Shown: positions 1 through 11,555, counted from the first letter of the stretch. The stretch is 64,000 bases of DNA from Kalmusia sp. IMI 367209 (GCA_027946365.1 JAPEUQ010000009.1:1860001-1924000); one strand, 5' to 3'. The notes: a model not told the origin generated them from the sequence alone. Numbers and translations are program-made.

Positions 1-779
1 CGTAATCGCTTTTTGTATACAAATGAGGCAGGATAATGCCAAGTATGTAACGGCGTGCCTTTACTATCGATCCACTGCTCTGCTCTTTTTTCTCTTTTTT
101 CCTTTTCTCTTCACTCGTATGTCACGCACGCAAGGGTTTCTTGAACGGTAATGAAGACGAGGACGAGATCTGTCGAGCCGTATACATGCACACTGGTCTG
201 CTCTTCGCGCCTGCGGTGCACTTCTGCGTCACAAGCATTTTTAGTGTTCTCCGCTACATGCCAGCATCCAACTCGTCCGAAGTGTTGTCGCCTCACGAAA
301 GAGGAAAGATGAGATTTACGCGCCGTGCAGGGTCGAGGCGAGCCTCCAACGGCCCGGATTTCTACGCGCTTAACACGACGCACCGCCATGCTCATTGGCC
401 AAAAGTCCGCAGCACGTCTCGTCACACTCAACCTTGAAGTCAGCCTCGGCTTTTCCGCACGCATAACAGCGAGACCCATCTTAGCTCAAGGTGAGGATTC
501 CGTCAATAACAACCGCTGTTTTCCAGCTACGCGCGCTTGCCCTACTGTCGGGTGCGCATCGGACGGCTGATCGTGTTGCATTGGTAAGAACCAGCCAATG
601 CGGGCCGAGCAAGAGGCGATATCCGCACGGAAGCACATAATCGCAAGGTGTCTGGAAAGTGGGAACGCGCGGGGGGCATGTCATTGCTAATTTGGTCTCG
701 GGCATGTCCAGGTTGATCCGCGGGGCCAGTATGCATTCACGCCAAGAAGGCCCTTCGAGGGCGAGAGGGCGAGAGGGCG
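1..779. other. intergenic, no gene seen
   Basis: No convincing gene. Short open frames on both strands overlap each other, have no recognisable domain and no splice pattern. The right end (about 757-779) holds a short G-rich tandem of gagggc-type units directly before a TATA box, so the right part is probably the promoter of the gene starting at 903. Confidence 0.5.
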
Positions 780-786
780 TATAAAG
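780..786 (+). promoter_or_regulatory. TATA box
   Basis: The heptamer tataaag lies about 117 bases upstream of the ATG at 903. This spacing suits a TATA-driven start with a short leader, and it supports 903 rather than the non-ATG open frame further upstream as the true start. Confidence 0.5.
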
Positions 787-902
787 ACGGCCTCGTGTTA
801 CGATTGACGACCCCATCTCAGCCCATCCCGGTCTGTCTAGCGCGAGCACACCCTCAGAGAAGGTCTACACGCGCTCCAAATCACTTCACCATACCACTTC
901 TC

Positions 903-1619
903 ATGACTAGGCGTTTTCGCCCATACGACTTCAGCCACTCGAGGTCCCATTCTGCACCCACCATACCCTCCTTCAGACTCACACCGCCCACGCCACACGG
1001 CTCCTTCCACGAGACCGACTACGATTCCGACGACTCCATACCCACGTCCGCCGCCGCCATGCCTCGACCCAACAGATACACCAAGCATAACAACTACCCC
1101 TATGCCTACACCTCCCAGACTTCGACATCGCCAGCCTTTCCACCGCCGCGGTCAAAGGCCGTAGACCCCCAGCACATACGCGAAACAACCACCAGCGACG
1201 GTCAGAGGCTGCAGCCAAAGAATGTCTGGATGTCACAAGACGGCATGTTCTATTACGTGCAACTCAAAAAGGTTCCCTACCAGTATCCATCCGAAGAAGC
1301 CAGGAACCGACTCTCCCAGTCGCAATCGCCTTCGCACTTCATATTCCAGACTCCGATGACTTCGCTCGATCCTGCTTTGACGGGCACGGGTTTGCACCAG
1401 GCTCTCGGAGGAACGACCACCGGGGCCACCGAAGTGATCCCAGAGCAGACCAGTGTCGTCAATGCGGAGGACGACTACGCCGCGATGACGGAGGGCCAAT
1501 TCTCAGCGGAATCGGTGGAAAATGTTTTCGTTGACTACACCGCTCAGCTCCACGCTCAGTCGCAGCCGCAGCCGCAGAACGCCATGGTGTGGCCTGTCGA
1601 CCACAACGCCAGCCAGTGA
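903..1619 (+). CDS. hypothetical Ser/Pro/Thr-rich protein, 238 aa
   Basis: Single-exon gene starting at the first ATG (MTRRFRPYDFSHSRSHS); the open frame continues upstream to 795 but without an ATG. I do not recognise the family. The N-terminal half is low complexity, rich in Ser, Pro, Thr and Tyr. The middle (about residues 95-145) is the most ordered-looking part, with LQPKNVWMSQDGMFYYVQLK followed by KVPYQYPSEEARNR. The tail is acidic and then Gln-rich. No signal peptide or membrane segment. A TATA box at 780 supports transcription. The compact aromatic motif flanked by disordered sequence suggests a small regulatory or scaffold protein, but no function can be assigned. Confidence 0.6.
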   Translation: MTRRFRPYDFSHSRSHSAPTIPSFRLTPPTPHGSFHETDYDSDDSIPTSAAAMPRPNRYTKHNNYPYAYTSQTSTSPAFPPPRSKAVDPQHIRETTTSDGQRLQPKNVWMSQDGMFYYVQLKKVPYQYPSEEARNRLSQSQSPSHFIFQTPMTSLDPALTGTGLHQALGGTTTGATEVIPEQTSVVNAEDDYAAMTEGQFSAESVENVFVDYTAQLHAQSQPQPQNAMVWPVDHNASQ

Positions 1620-2550
1620 AGAATGGCTGGCAGGTTTCTCTCACTCTTCTCTTCCTCGAGTGGCAGTTTTGTATTCTGGCGCATTTCAATTGCTAATCAT
1701 GGGTAACGCGTCTCTGGTTCTGCGTGGGCTTAGTTGGTCTTGCATTTGGGAGAGTCTGTCTTTTACTTGGGAGGTGCCAGTGTTGCATTTGGAGGCAGCC
1801 TGTCTTTACTTTATGTCTGTTGTTTCAGCTTAGTCTCTCATTACTTAATGTATCTATTGTCAAGTTCGTCTTGATATATCGTGGTAGGACTCTTTTCCCA
1901 TGCTTTTATCGCGTCGTAATGATGTGCGCAAGTTTCGTCGACCCAAAGAGTGATCCCAGCCAAGCCTAACGTCCTTGTTGATGATGAATTTCATCCTCTT
2001 ACTGTCAGTTTGAATGGATATCCGAACGGCGCTCGAGCGGTGCAGTGGTACATACTACATACAGTGCGTTGAAGGATAAGAAAATGCTGTGGAGCTAGAT
2101 TGGGTATTTTAGGCTTGTGCATGCGTGCGTGACGGGCGAAGGTTGGTACAGCGGTGCACTTTGGCCTTTTCTGGAAAGAGGGGATGAGGGCATAGTAGAA
2201 CCCGTGCGTCGTTCGGTGCGGTTGGGGATGGCGAGAGGGTCATACTTTCGGTGGGAGAGGGGCTACACTACTGCGTCAGGGAATATGCAAATTTGAGGCG
2301 GGTGGTAAAGCTCGAGTATCCTGTACAAGCATGCGGCGGTACTTTTCTGGCCTATGGAAATAAATGGTATCTTGTTTCCGCCCGTCAACGCCAATAAAGC
2401 AAAAGATCAAGCGGATCGTTCCAAATGCGAATGTACAGACCGCAAGGCTCCAATCGCGAGCAACGCAACAAGCCGAGGAGTGCCGGTGCGACGACGGTCA
2501 TAGAAGTACTAAGAAGTAAGTACCTAGATGATAAATCCTACACTTCATGT
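1620..2550. other. convergent intergenic region
   Basis: Space between the 3' ends of the gene at 903-1619 and TAF6. Only short T-rich frames, consistent with two 3' untranslated regions. Nothing else seen. Confidence 0.5.
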
Positions 2551-4016
2551 CTAAATGCTGAGATCTGTCTCTAAAATCGCCTGCGCGACTGCTATCCGCT
2601 GGCTTTTTATGACGCTGTCGGCCACAACCTCGCCGACCTTATCAGTCAGTCGCTCTTTTAGGCTGTCGATGTTTGCGACGCCGTTAGCCCTTGTGGCACC
2701 TCGGACTCGCTCCATTTCGTCCAGGCATTGGAGGATTACGGCTAGCACACGCTGTGCCTCGCCTTTCTTCGATTCATCTGCCAGAGACTCACTTAGTACC
2801 TCGTCATAGATCTTGAGGTTCGGCAAGATCAGCATCCTGACTCCTTCCGGGCCGGTGACACGCCGAAGCGCTTCTAGTGCGCCAAAATGGGTGCCCAGCG
2901 GTTTGTTAGGGTCTAAGAACGACTTTAGACACGACCGAGCGATGCGTGCTTTGAGACCTTGATTAGACGACGAGTACTGGCGACACATACGTTGGAGGAG
3001 TGATGCTGCGATCTTTCGGATATCGAAATGCTTGTAATTGGTTTGTCCATGTCCATTGATGTTGTTGCCATTCAGAGTCTCAGAAGAGGCATTTGACGGT
3101 GCTTGGTGTGAAGACGGTCCGATGTGTTTGCCCGTGCAACAGGTGAGCACCGGGGGAACCATATAAGGAATGTAAGGATCCAGGTAGATGGTAGGGTTTG
3201 ATAACAACTTGTCGGTAGCACGCAGCATTGATTCTAAAACGAATGTATTCTTCATGCTATGCGTGACCTTTTCGGCAATAAAGGTAAGAAGGTATGTGGT
3301 AAGCTGATGGATACCAGGATCACTCTGGATGGAGGCCAGGGCGGCGTTCTGCCACTCATGGTTGGTTTCGTCAAGCAGGGCACTGGAAAGCTTGGCGAAT
3401 AGCTCCTGCGACTCCTTGGAAAGGACGTGTTTTACGAGGGGCTTGACGTTGACATTGTCCAAGCCGTTAGCAGCAGCAAGATGTGGATTCGCGTTCGGTC
3501 CCTTAGGCAGAAGGTCGGCCTGATTACTGGCCGTTGGATTCTGGGGAATGGAGGGCTGTACGCCTTCAACAGCAAGCCAGTGCGCTGGAACTATTAGCAA
3601 TTCATCCAAGAGCATTGCTGGCTGCGAGTGTGCAACGTACCTGTAAAGGTGATCTCGCGCGGGACCTTCGGCAGTGGGGCGTTGATGAGCTTCTCAAAGT
3701 CGACCTCTTCGTCCTCAACATAGTACAGCGGCTGGCCAGGCCCAAGCGAAGCTTCGCCGAAGCGTAGCGGACGGGTCGACTCGTAGCCATACAGCGGCTC
3801 GACGTTCAAAACTTTGAGGGCATGGGATATGTCATGTGTGCTTAGCGTTGTCCGCTTACCGTGTCGCATGAACTTGAGAGCCTCCTCCAGCACCTGAGCC
3901 AGGCGGTAGTCGACGTCACGCGCCAGCTCCTCGACCACGTTGTCGGCGAGCGACGCAATGCCCACCGACTCAGCGACGTCGCGCACATTGTCCGGATTCC
4001 AGACGGATGACGACAT
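2551..4016 (-). CDS. TFIID/SAGA subunit TAF6
   Basis: Transcription initiation factor TFIID subunit 6, also a SAGA subunit; its histone fold pairs with that of TAF9 in the nucleus. Two exons: 4016-3641 and 3590-2551, joined across a 50-bp intron (gtacgt...ctaatag, phase 1), giving 471 aa. The join reads [17 protein letters not shown], the conserved TAF6 signature. Residues about 1-70 are the histone fold ([18 protein letters not shown], then [20 protein letters not shown] and [16 protein letters not shown]). Residues about 170-460 form the helical C-terminal HEAT-like region, with the expected long helices around [20 protein letters not shown]. Length fits fungal TAF6. The final helix ends LETDLSI. 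Identification is firm. Confidence 0.93.
3591..3640 (-). other. TAF6 intron
   Basis: 50-bp intron with donor gtacgt and a ctaat branch-like motif immediately before the final ag. Removing it restores the conserved TAF6 linker, which confirms the boundaries. Confidence 0.85.
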
Positions 4017-5354
4017 GGCGGCAGGTTTGCGCTGGCTCGACGGTGTGGGCGGGCGTCAGTAGCGTCAGAGAGAGGAAGTAGAAGCGAGTGGGCGTGTGTG
4101 TGGGGGTGTGAATGGCGGCGTGGCAGGCTGTCGTGGTGCAGAAGGGGTTGCGGCGACGAGCCCTAGGAACGAATGAAGGGCATTCCGGGTGCGTGCAGCG
4201 ACGATTGCGCAGCGAGCTTTGACTGGGAAGGCAGCCGTCGGGTGCGTGTTTCGGTAGGCGGAAGACGGGCGGCGTGGATGCGACTGCTTGTTTGGGGAAA
4301 CGCAGCTTCTATTTGCGCGGGGAGCGGGCAGGTGGGAGCGCGCAAAGGAAGTCGCGATGCGGCTCTGTTCGCGTCTGCTGCCGGTCGGCCTTGGCGACGC
4401 CGCTTACTCCTCAGGCACGGTTGCTGCTAGTTCACCACCTTCACCGCGCCCTCGTCTCTCGCCCCTCGCCCCTCGCTCCTCGCTCCTCCTTCACCGATCG
4501 ACATATGCTTCTCTGACCACTCGCCTCTCCAGGCCGTTGCATTTCGGCTCAGTGCTGCACGCCAGCATTCGGAGGGCGCCCATGGAACGGCGTTTGCTTC
4601 ACTCGCAAACACGCAGCGTCCACTCGCTTTCGTAGCCACGCCTGCGCTGGCCAGGTAGCCTTTGGGCGTTGCTCGCCATCCGCCCTGGAGGGACCATGGC
4701 TGGCACTAATCTCCACACTCCATGCAAGTTCTAGAACACCGTCACGACGGCTTTCCCGCGGCGCCGCTGCTCGCTGGGTCCAGCGCAGCAGAACATCTTC
4801 CGTCTGTCCTGCATTGCCAAGGTATCACAAGGGCCATAATCGGTCACTGCAGCGTAGGGCCGCCCTCCCCGCCAAATGAGAACTCGGTCGCACAATCTGC
4901 ACGGTTATCTGCACTTGAGCCCTTGCCCGAACTCCCCTGCTCTACTTGGAACAAGTCACCACGTTGCCTTCACTTCGCCATTCCGCCCCGTCTTCATCAC
5001 TGACCTAGGCATGCCCTGCGTACCAGCCAATCTGGCATCACGCAAAGAATTTCATTCCAGCCGCTTCCTATCGTCCCCGTCGGCTGCAATACTCCCGCCT
5101 TCCGCGCGGGCCGTTGCGACCCTGATTGTCTTCGTGATGTGCGTTATATGCCAGCAAGACGGGACCGACCCCTGTCTATGTTGGTCCACACCTACAATCA
5201 CAAACTATTTAATGCCGAGCAACAGCATTAGTGTTTCTTTCTCAAAGCACCACTTCCTTTTCTACTCCGCGCCGGTGTAGACGTCAGGTCATTTCAAAAC
5301 ATATATCCAACCCTCGAGCTCCTGTCTTGCCATCTTTCAAATAACAAACGCGTC
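4017..5354. other. divergent intergenic region
   Basis: 1.3-kb gap between the starts of TAF6 (minus) and the small gene at 5355 (plus). It is C/T-rich on the plus strand around 4430-4500 (repeated ctcgcccctcg). Open frames are overlapping and domain-free. Probably two promoters and leaders. Confidence 0.45.
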
Positions 5355-5702
5355 ATGGCTATCATGAAAACCGCCTCAAACTACTACGCTGTACCCGGAT
5401 CCAGCATTCACCAGACTTCGTACCATGAGACATACTCTCTCGACTTCAATCTGCCTACCCTCCGAGATAAGTCAAGAGATGAGCCACCTTCCCCACCGCC
5501 GCAACCACCTCCAAGCCCCGTGGGTTGGAACCGTCTTGCTGCCGATCGTGACTTCGGTTCCCTAGACTCGGTAAGCCCTGTACTACCCTTGTTCTATCGG
5601 AAGCTAATCCCGGCGAAGTTCGATGCCCTTACTTTTTAGCGGCTGGGTACAGTCTGGACTACTCGGAGGAAGACGTTAGGAGCTCACATTCCGCAACCAT
5701 GA
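5355..5702 (+). CDS. small proline-rich hypothetical protein, about 92 aa
   Basis: Starts at an ATG in good context (gcgtcATGGCT). Exon 1 5355-5570 encodes MAIMKTASNYYAVPGSSIHQ and a proline-rich stretch (PPSPPPQPPPSPVGW). A well-formed intron follows at 5571-5639 (gtaagc, gctaatc branch, tttttag), leading to a short exon of 20 codons ending at 5702. Family not recognised; no signal peptide or membrane segment. The downstream exon also has a second plausible frame (YSLDYSEEDVRSSHSA, stop at 5725), which would need a donor one codon phase earlier, so the C-terminus is uncertain. Could also be a non-conserved transcript. Confidence 0.4.
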
Positions 5703-6047
5703 TGCGCGTAAACCCGTACAGTTAGGACTCGCTATCGTTCTCCAGTTCTGTTATTGATCTTGGTTACTGGTCTCGTTTTTCTGCAATGTATTGACAAGGC
5801 TTGCGTTTTTGTCTTTGTGGGATGATTGGCTATACACTTGCTTGGGTCTTAGAGGCAACTTTTCTTCAGATAGATCTTGATAATCTCCTTGTGTCGGTGG
5901 AAGTGGGGAATTACGGGGCATGCAAGGTACCTCAGAGCTTTTTCTGTGGCTCCTATACTGTATGTATCGCTCTCGAAAATTAACGTTACATTCTGACAAA
6001 CCCTTCTGCGTTACCACAAACCCCACAAATCTCATTGCCACCATCCC

Positions 6048-6086
6048 TGACTGACGCACCTGACTGACGCACCTGACTGACGCACC
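6048..6086. repeat. 13-bp tandem repeat, 3 copies
   Basis: Three perfect head-to-tail copies of tgactgacgcacc. The unit contains tgactga, which resembles an AP-1/bZIP site, but the arrangement could equally be a simple minisatellite. Confidence 0.8.
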
Positions 6087-6283
6087 CATCTCGCGCCCTT
6101 CTCATCGGCTTCCGTTACGTTCCATAGGCCGTGGAAATTTCCTTTTTAGGTGTAGATGCGAATCAGCTGGCCTCCTCAGAATGCCATGGGTCCCATACCT
6201 TTCGACCATTTGATTTGCACTTGATGAAGATTGTCAGCGTAATCCCTTGATGATTCTTCGGGATCTCGATGCTGTCTGTAGCC

Positions 6284-6301
6284 CACACACACACACACAC
6301 A
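6284..6301. repeat. (CA)n microsatellite
   Basis: About nine CA dinucleotides in intergenic DNA. Confidence 0.85.
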
Positions 6302-7813
6302 TCACGACCAGCTGTATTATAGCTGACCCCTTGACCCCTGGTCCGAATTTCCGGGACGCGATGGATGAAACACTGTGTAACCATGATTTACGCGTCCCAT
6401 GTGATCCCTTAGGTTGAAGAGGTAGACGAAGCGTATGGCCTGACGAGGTCTCTTTCTCAAACGCCACAACGTAGAAGACATTCAGCTTCGACTATTGAGT
6501 CGCGGCCAAAGGAGGCATCCTTACAATTGCTTGTTGATCTTTTCTAAGCAACGAACCCATATACAGCTCTAGATCGTTGATTTGAGATATATCTGGCTGT
6601 GGTTGTGGTATGAGTCGTAGCGATTTGGCGGATCACCCTGTAGTAACTTGCTAATGTCTCATAAATTCTTGAACGCAAGGTGCCTGCTCATATTATAGCA
6701 AGAATCTCAGATAGGTACGATTACAGCTTGAACGGCGTAGGACATACAAGTACTACCTCAGAAGTTTCTAGAGAAAAGCATCTAGCTTGCTGTACATTGT
6801 TGATATGAGTATTGTGCGAACACACATAGTGCACATCAACCTTGGTTGACGTGTTTTCTGATCCGTCTATATTATTGTTTTGTACCGAAGTGCACGGATG
6901 GTCGTCTCGGTCACTGTTTCAAGTGGAGTGGAACAGGCGTTGGCGCACATGGTATCTGGCCCATCTGTTACGAAGAAAAGATGCATGGTATGGGCGCTAG
7001 GAGACGCAGGTTATCCAAAAACTTGACGCCTCGGATTCTACCTTAGCTTGATTTTGACCAATGAACAGCCTCAGAACAGGTTCTCTGACGGTCTCAATCG
7101 GTCGAACTTTAACAGGGGTATAGACCAAGGTCTCCAGATATTGTATTCTCATCGCAACGTGAACCTGAGAGAAGGATAAACATGCGCTGTAACTTCTCGA
7201 ATGTCAGTGCTTTCGGAGAGCAGATGGGACACATTGGGATGTTGAAGCTGTAATTGGGGATATGTGCACATCGTGCGGAATCTGCGAGACGCTGTACCGA
7301 TAAGATGTTAATGACCATTTCGATGGCAACTCAGGTGTACCCATGCCCTTGCTGCTATATGCAGAGCATTGTTTTCTCGGCTTTTGGAGTACAAGGAGCC
7401 AGAAAATGCAAAACATACGAATAACCTATCTATAGATTTCCAGCAAGCCCAGTCATCCTGGCATCGATGTGGAATTTTGATGAGGTGGCCGAACGCTGTG
7501 AGTTGATTGATCGTAATCATGTACTGTGCAACGAGAACGTTCTGTGTGCTGTCGTACGGGACCTCTTGGCACCTTTACTCTGAGATCGCAGCTACGATCT
7601 TATAGAGTAGCAAAGCTCAAATATTAAAGCGATTTGGGATTTATTTTCAACGTTTGGACATAGAAAACGCAGCCAAATTTTCAGATTGAGGGCATCCTAG
7701 CACAGCAAATGTGCTTTGATGGGGGAGTGCAAAGGCTATTGATACCTCTCGTGGACCAATCAACACATAATCGAGACACCACATTCTATTTCAGACCTTC
7801 ATTGAAATCTTAT

Positions 7814-8845
7814 TCAATTGGCATTCTCACTAATGCCCGGCTCAATACTCTCCAACCTTCCAAGTATCTCCTTCCAAACCGTCTTCTGCACCTCCCTCCC
7901 TTCGCTCGTCCTTATGAAGTTTGCTACTAATGCCACCTCACAATTACTCAAATACATTCCATGGCTCTTCGCACCCGCACTCGTCGCATGAAGAAGACAT
8001 CTACTTCCGACCTCTGTAGACCGGGCCCTCATCGCGACCTTGCCGATGTACGCTATGGGTGCGAAATCTCTGGTCAGTGCTGAGTGGCAGAATCCTGGAT
8101 TGACGCAGTTGATGACCACTGGATAGGGAGAGTGGTGGGATTCAGAAGATAGAACTGAGGTCAATTCGCGGAGAAGAAGGACCTGGAGGAGCTTCGAGGT
8201 TGGGTAGCGTCCGGAACGACTAGCTGTCTTTGGGTCGTTGAAAGCATCGAGAAGGGAACTGTGTTTCCCTTTCTTAATAGCTTTCCGTTCAGGAATCGTA
8301 GTTTGGTGGTGCAATTCCGATGTTACCACCGTTAAATGCGGCTGCGTATTATATTTCCGCGCGGTCTCCTTCAGTTTAGGAAGTAGGAGTAACGCTAGTA
8401 AAAACGTCGAGACCACATTCGTCGTGATCTGCAGCTCATCCAGCGCCCCCTCAACCCTATAGAACCTATACTTCGACACCCCCGCGTTCTCAAGCAGACA
8501 GTCGACCCTCTCCAGCTGCATACACCGTGCTGCAAACGCCTTGACCGAGTCATACGAGCACAGATCGAGAGGCCAGCATTCGAGCACGGAGGGTCCGCAT
8601 TTAGTGCTCGCTTCGATGGAGTCCTTTGCTACCTGCGCAGCTTTCATGTTGCGCGCGGCGATGATGACTTTCGCAGCACCTAATCGCGCGAAGTGACGCG
8701 CTGCTTCGCGGCCGAGACCGATGTTGGCGCCGGTGACAATGACAATTTTGCCGGTCCATGGGGTTGTTGGGTACGGTGGTGTGAAGCACCATTGGGAGCG
8801 GAGGAGTGTTCTCCAATAGTGGAATGTGGGCTCGGGGTCTGGCAT
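7814..8845 (-). CDS. short-chain dehydrogenase/reductase, retinol-dehydrogenase-like
   Basis: Single-exon 343-aa SDR of the classical or extended retinol-dehydrogenase-like group found widely in fungi. It should catalyse NAD(P)(H)-dependent interconversion of an alcohol and a carbonyl; the substrate is unknown. Visible motifs: cofactor-binding TGANIGLG (about residue 38), the ARN after strand 2 (NADP preference plausible), structural ENAG (the common NNAG variant), catalytic Ser in VVTSELHH, and catalytic Tyr/Lys in YPTSK. The tail contains NCVNPGFCHS, the usual post-catalytic strand. It lies 276 bp downstream of a P450 on the same strand, so the two may act on one substrate. No signal peptide. 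Confidence 0.85.
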   Translation of the reverse strand: MPDPEPTFHYWRTLLRSQWCFTPPYPTTPWTGKIVIVTGANIGLGREAARHFARLGAAKVIIAARNMKAAQVAKDSIEASTKCGPSVLECWPLDLCSYDSVKAFAARCMQLERVDCLLENAGVSKYRFYRVEGALDELQITTNVVSTFLLALLLLPKLKETARKYNTQPHLTVVTSELHHQTTIPERKAIKKGKHSSLLDAFNDPKTASRSGRYPTSKLLQVLLLRELTSVLSSESHHSPYPVVINCVNPGFCHSALTRDFAPIAYIGKVAMRARSTEVGSRCLLHATSAGAKSHGMYLSNCEVALVANFIRTSEGREVQKTVWKEILGRLESIEPGISENAN

Positions 8846-9121
8846 TTGGATGTATATTGGGATTTGGTGGGGTGGTGAAGGCGCATTGGAGGTTTTGGTC
8901 TTGGAGGGACAGAATTGAGGTTCACGATATCTGGCGCATTGCGTGTTTCAGCTTGGCGAGACGCACCTCGCAACTGTATCGTGAGTCGCCACAAAACTTC
9001 TGATGCAAACGCAATAGTGCCTTTTGGAGAATACTCGACACACTCTAGGACTAGATTCGCATAGAGAAAGCCTATTCCTTGGATAAAAACTTGACAGAAT
9101 GCTATGACGTTGATTTCCTTC

Positions 9122-10704
9122 TCAAGCTTGTAGTGTCCAATGGGTGTTCTCCATACCCACTCGCCTCTTCAACTGCACTCGCAACTCTCTCAACGGCTTC
9201 AGTGTAGAGAACGGAAACCTCTTATCATCACGAGGTGGATCCCAATTGACTTCACTCTTGCCTTGCGGCGGCAAGACGTCAAACGCGCAAACCATCGCAG
9301 CTGTCAGGCTTAAAACCTCCATCTGTGCAACGTGGCGGCCGGGGCAGAGAGAAGCTCCACCGCCAAATCCTCGGAAAGCCGCCGCGTGAACTTGGTCAGC
9401 TTTAGCGTTCGACATGTTGCCGTTGTCGTCGGCTTTGGATCCGTGCCAGTTATATTGGAAGCGTCGCGGATTGAAGCAAGAGACATCTGGACCCCAAATA
9501 GAGGCGTCTTTGTGAATAATTCCGCCTGCAATTTGTACGATGGCACCTTTGCGGAGAAGATACGTGCCATCAAGGAGAGTGTCCTCGCGCACCATGCGAG
9601 CGGATGTCATGGGCGACGTGATCCTCATGGTCTCTTTGTAAATAGAATTGAGAAGCGGACAAGAATCCCTCAACTTGGGGAAGGAGATCGTATCGGGTGT
9701 GACAAGGGCGTTCTTTTTCAATCTCTTCGCGGAGCTCTGCGAGCAGCTCTGGACGGGAGAAGATGTTGTTCAAGACCCAGAACGTGGTTATACTGGCGTT
9801 GGAATTAAAGCCGAAGCAGAGTCCGAGCTCTAATCGGGCATGTTCATGCGGCGTGATGCCAGCCTCCTCGTGCATAAGCTTGCGATTTTGTACAAGAGAG
9901 CGAGCATCTCTATATCCGCCTGCCTCGGCGTACTTTTCGAATCCTTTGACGCAGCGCTCCAGACCACTCTTCGCCTTTCGAGCGAAGATGCTTGGCAATA
10001 CCCCTGTCATATAAGCCACTATCTCCCATTCCCAATCCCAGAATGCTTCAATCAGCTCAGGATCCAATGCGAACGGATTATTCGGCCCGTAAAAGGAATG
10101 CATCGTTGCGGCCGTGATCTCTCTTGTAATGAACCGAAACAGATCCACTTCCTGCCCATCTTTGATCCTATTGATAAAGCCACCAAAGTGGCCTAATTGT
10201 GTGACAGTGATGCCCCCCATCTGCTGCAGTGACAAAGGAGGATTGATGACCTCGTGTGAGTGTTTGATCATCGCCTTGTTCTCGATAAGTATACGCTTCG
10301 TTCGCTCGTCCGACCCCACCATTCTAGGTGTCATATGTACAACAATTCCATCAAAGTCGAGAGTCGACGAGGCGCGTTGGATCAGAGCGGCGAATTGGGG
10401 TGACCTGCAGACATAGGTACTGTTTCCGAGCATCGGCATAGTAAAGATCGGGACTTTGGTATTCGTGCTGGTATACGTGTCAGCTACCTATCACTCCAGC
10501 GGATCAACATGCGTTATACCTGATTCTTGCTATGTAGAGCGGCCCCTCACGTAGCATACCAATGATATGGCCAAAGAAAGGTACCGTAGAGTGAATTGCT
10601 GGAGGCTCTCGCGGATCTGTCTTCGCGCGAAGCAAGAGGGAGACGAGAGCACCGATGGCCATCGTCAGCGCGAGCACGCCGACAATTGTTGTACCCACTG
10701 TCAT
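9122..10704 (-). CDS. cytochrome P450, CYP7/CYP8-like, with a frameshift
   Basis: Membrane-anchored haem monooxygenase. Exon 1 10704-10520 has an N-terminal anchor (VGVLALTMAIGALVSLLL). A 52-bp intron (10468-10519) leads to exon 2, read 10467 to 9122. Motifs: I-helix region GLCFGFNSNASITTFW, which lacks the usual AGxDT and is typical of CYP7/CYP8-like fungal P450s; K-helix ExxR in YKETMR; PRRF; haem loop FRGFGGGASLCPGRH with the cysteine ligand. The frame changes between REEIEKE and FPKLRDSCPLL near 9700-9721, at an A-run (gaaaaagaac). The spliced length is 1531 nt, so removing one base gives exactly 510 codons. Either a sequencing error or a recently broken gene; no intron of usable length fits there. 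Sterol- or lipid-like substrates are typical of relatives, but not shown here. Confidence 0.8.
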
Positions 10705-11555
10705 TGCAGTGTCTGTTCACTTAGTTTCCGCACAGCTCATGTGTGTTCACCACATATATCAGGGCAACCCACTGTGTTCTATGATTGAATTTGCGAGTAT
10801 GTGACTGCCTTTTCAGAGAGCCTATCGCAGAAGCAGCTGGTGAGCAATTGAAGGACTCCTTCGCAGTGACAGACCAGCGAGCAGTGCACTCCTCCTCGAG
10901 GGTATCAGACGAGAGCTTACCGCAATATTAATGCGTACCACGAAGAACTAATAAACTTACTCAACCAGAGCACACTTCCACCGCCCTTTTGGGTATCAGC
11001 TTCGCGGCGGCTCGCCCCACGCTCGTCAGCTGTATGCGGAAGCTAAGCTCGACGTGGTGAGAGGCTCGCTGCACATTTTGATAGCCTAGTAGATGGAGCT
11101 AAGGCTGTTAGATCTTGGAGATCAGCTCGTTCTGAGTGGACAAAGGCTGAGGACGCTACGCCACAGCTTTGTTGGCTCCGAAGCTAAAATGGGGGCCATC
11201 TTGTCAACGATCGTGATCTGGCCGCAGGAGAAGGAAGCAGATTTTCAGGGACATATCGAACATACTATTGTAGCGCGGGTTCGATGCTAACAGCTATTCC
11301 GTCAGTAACACTATAGCGGTAGTGATGAGGAAGGTGGATGCAAGGTGATGTCGAGGGACCGCTCAAGCTTCGCGGAGATCTCGCATGGTTCGCGCACGGG
11401 CTTTGTCGATTGGCTAGCAAGTTCGCGGTTCCTGCGTCGCCATTCTCCACCCTCGTGCCGTGCCAGGCTGTAAGACATGTCGCAGTGATATAAAGCGTCG
11501 CAGAAAGAGACATACAAGCGCCACTCTGTCAATATTGATCCTCGGGTCCGTCACG
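10705..11555. promoter_or_regulatory. divergent promoter region, P450 / Aim6-like
   Basis: 851 bp between two divergent starts. No gene inside. The frames there are short and overlapping. Confidence 0.4.

Larger units (their letters stand above)
5726..7813. other. intergenic, 2.1 kb, AT-richer
   Basis: No gene seen. Contains a triple 13-bp tandem repeat (6048-6086) and a CA microsatellite (6284-6301). The short frames on both strands lack domains and good starts. Confidence 0.45.

Noticed and set aside
111..849. Two 122-codon minus-strand frames at the left end
   Set aside because: Overlapped by plus-strand frames of similar size, no domain, and they would run through the promoter and TATA box of the gene at 903.
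9332..9808. 158-codon plus-strand frame
   Set aside because: Antisense of the P450 C-terminal half.
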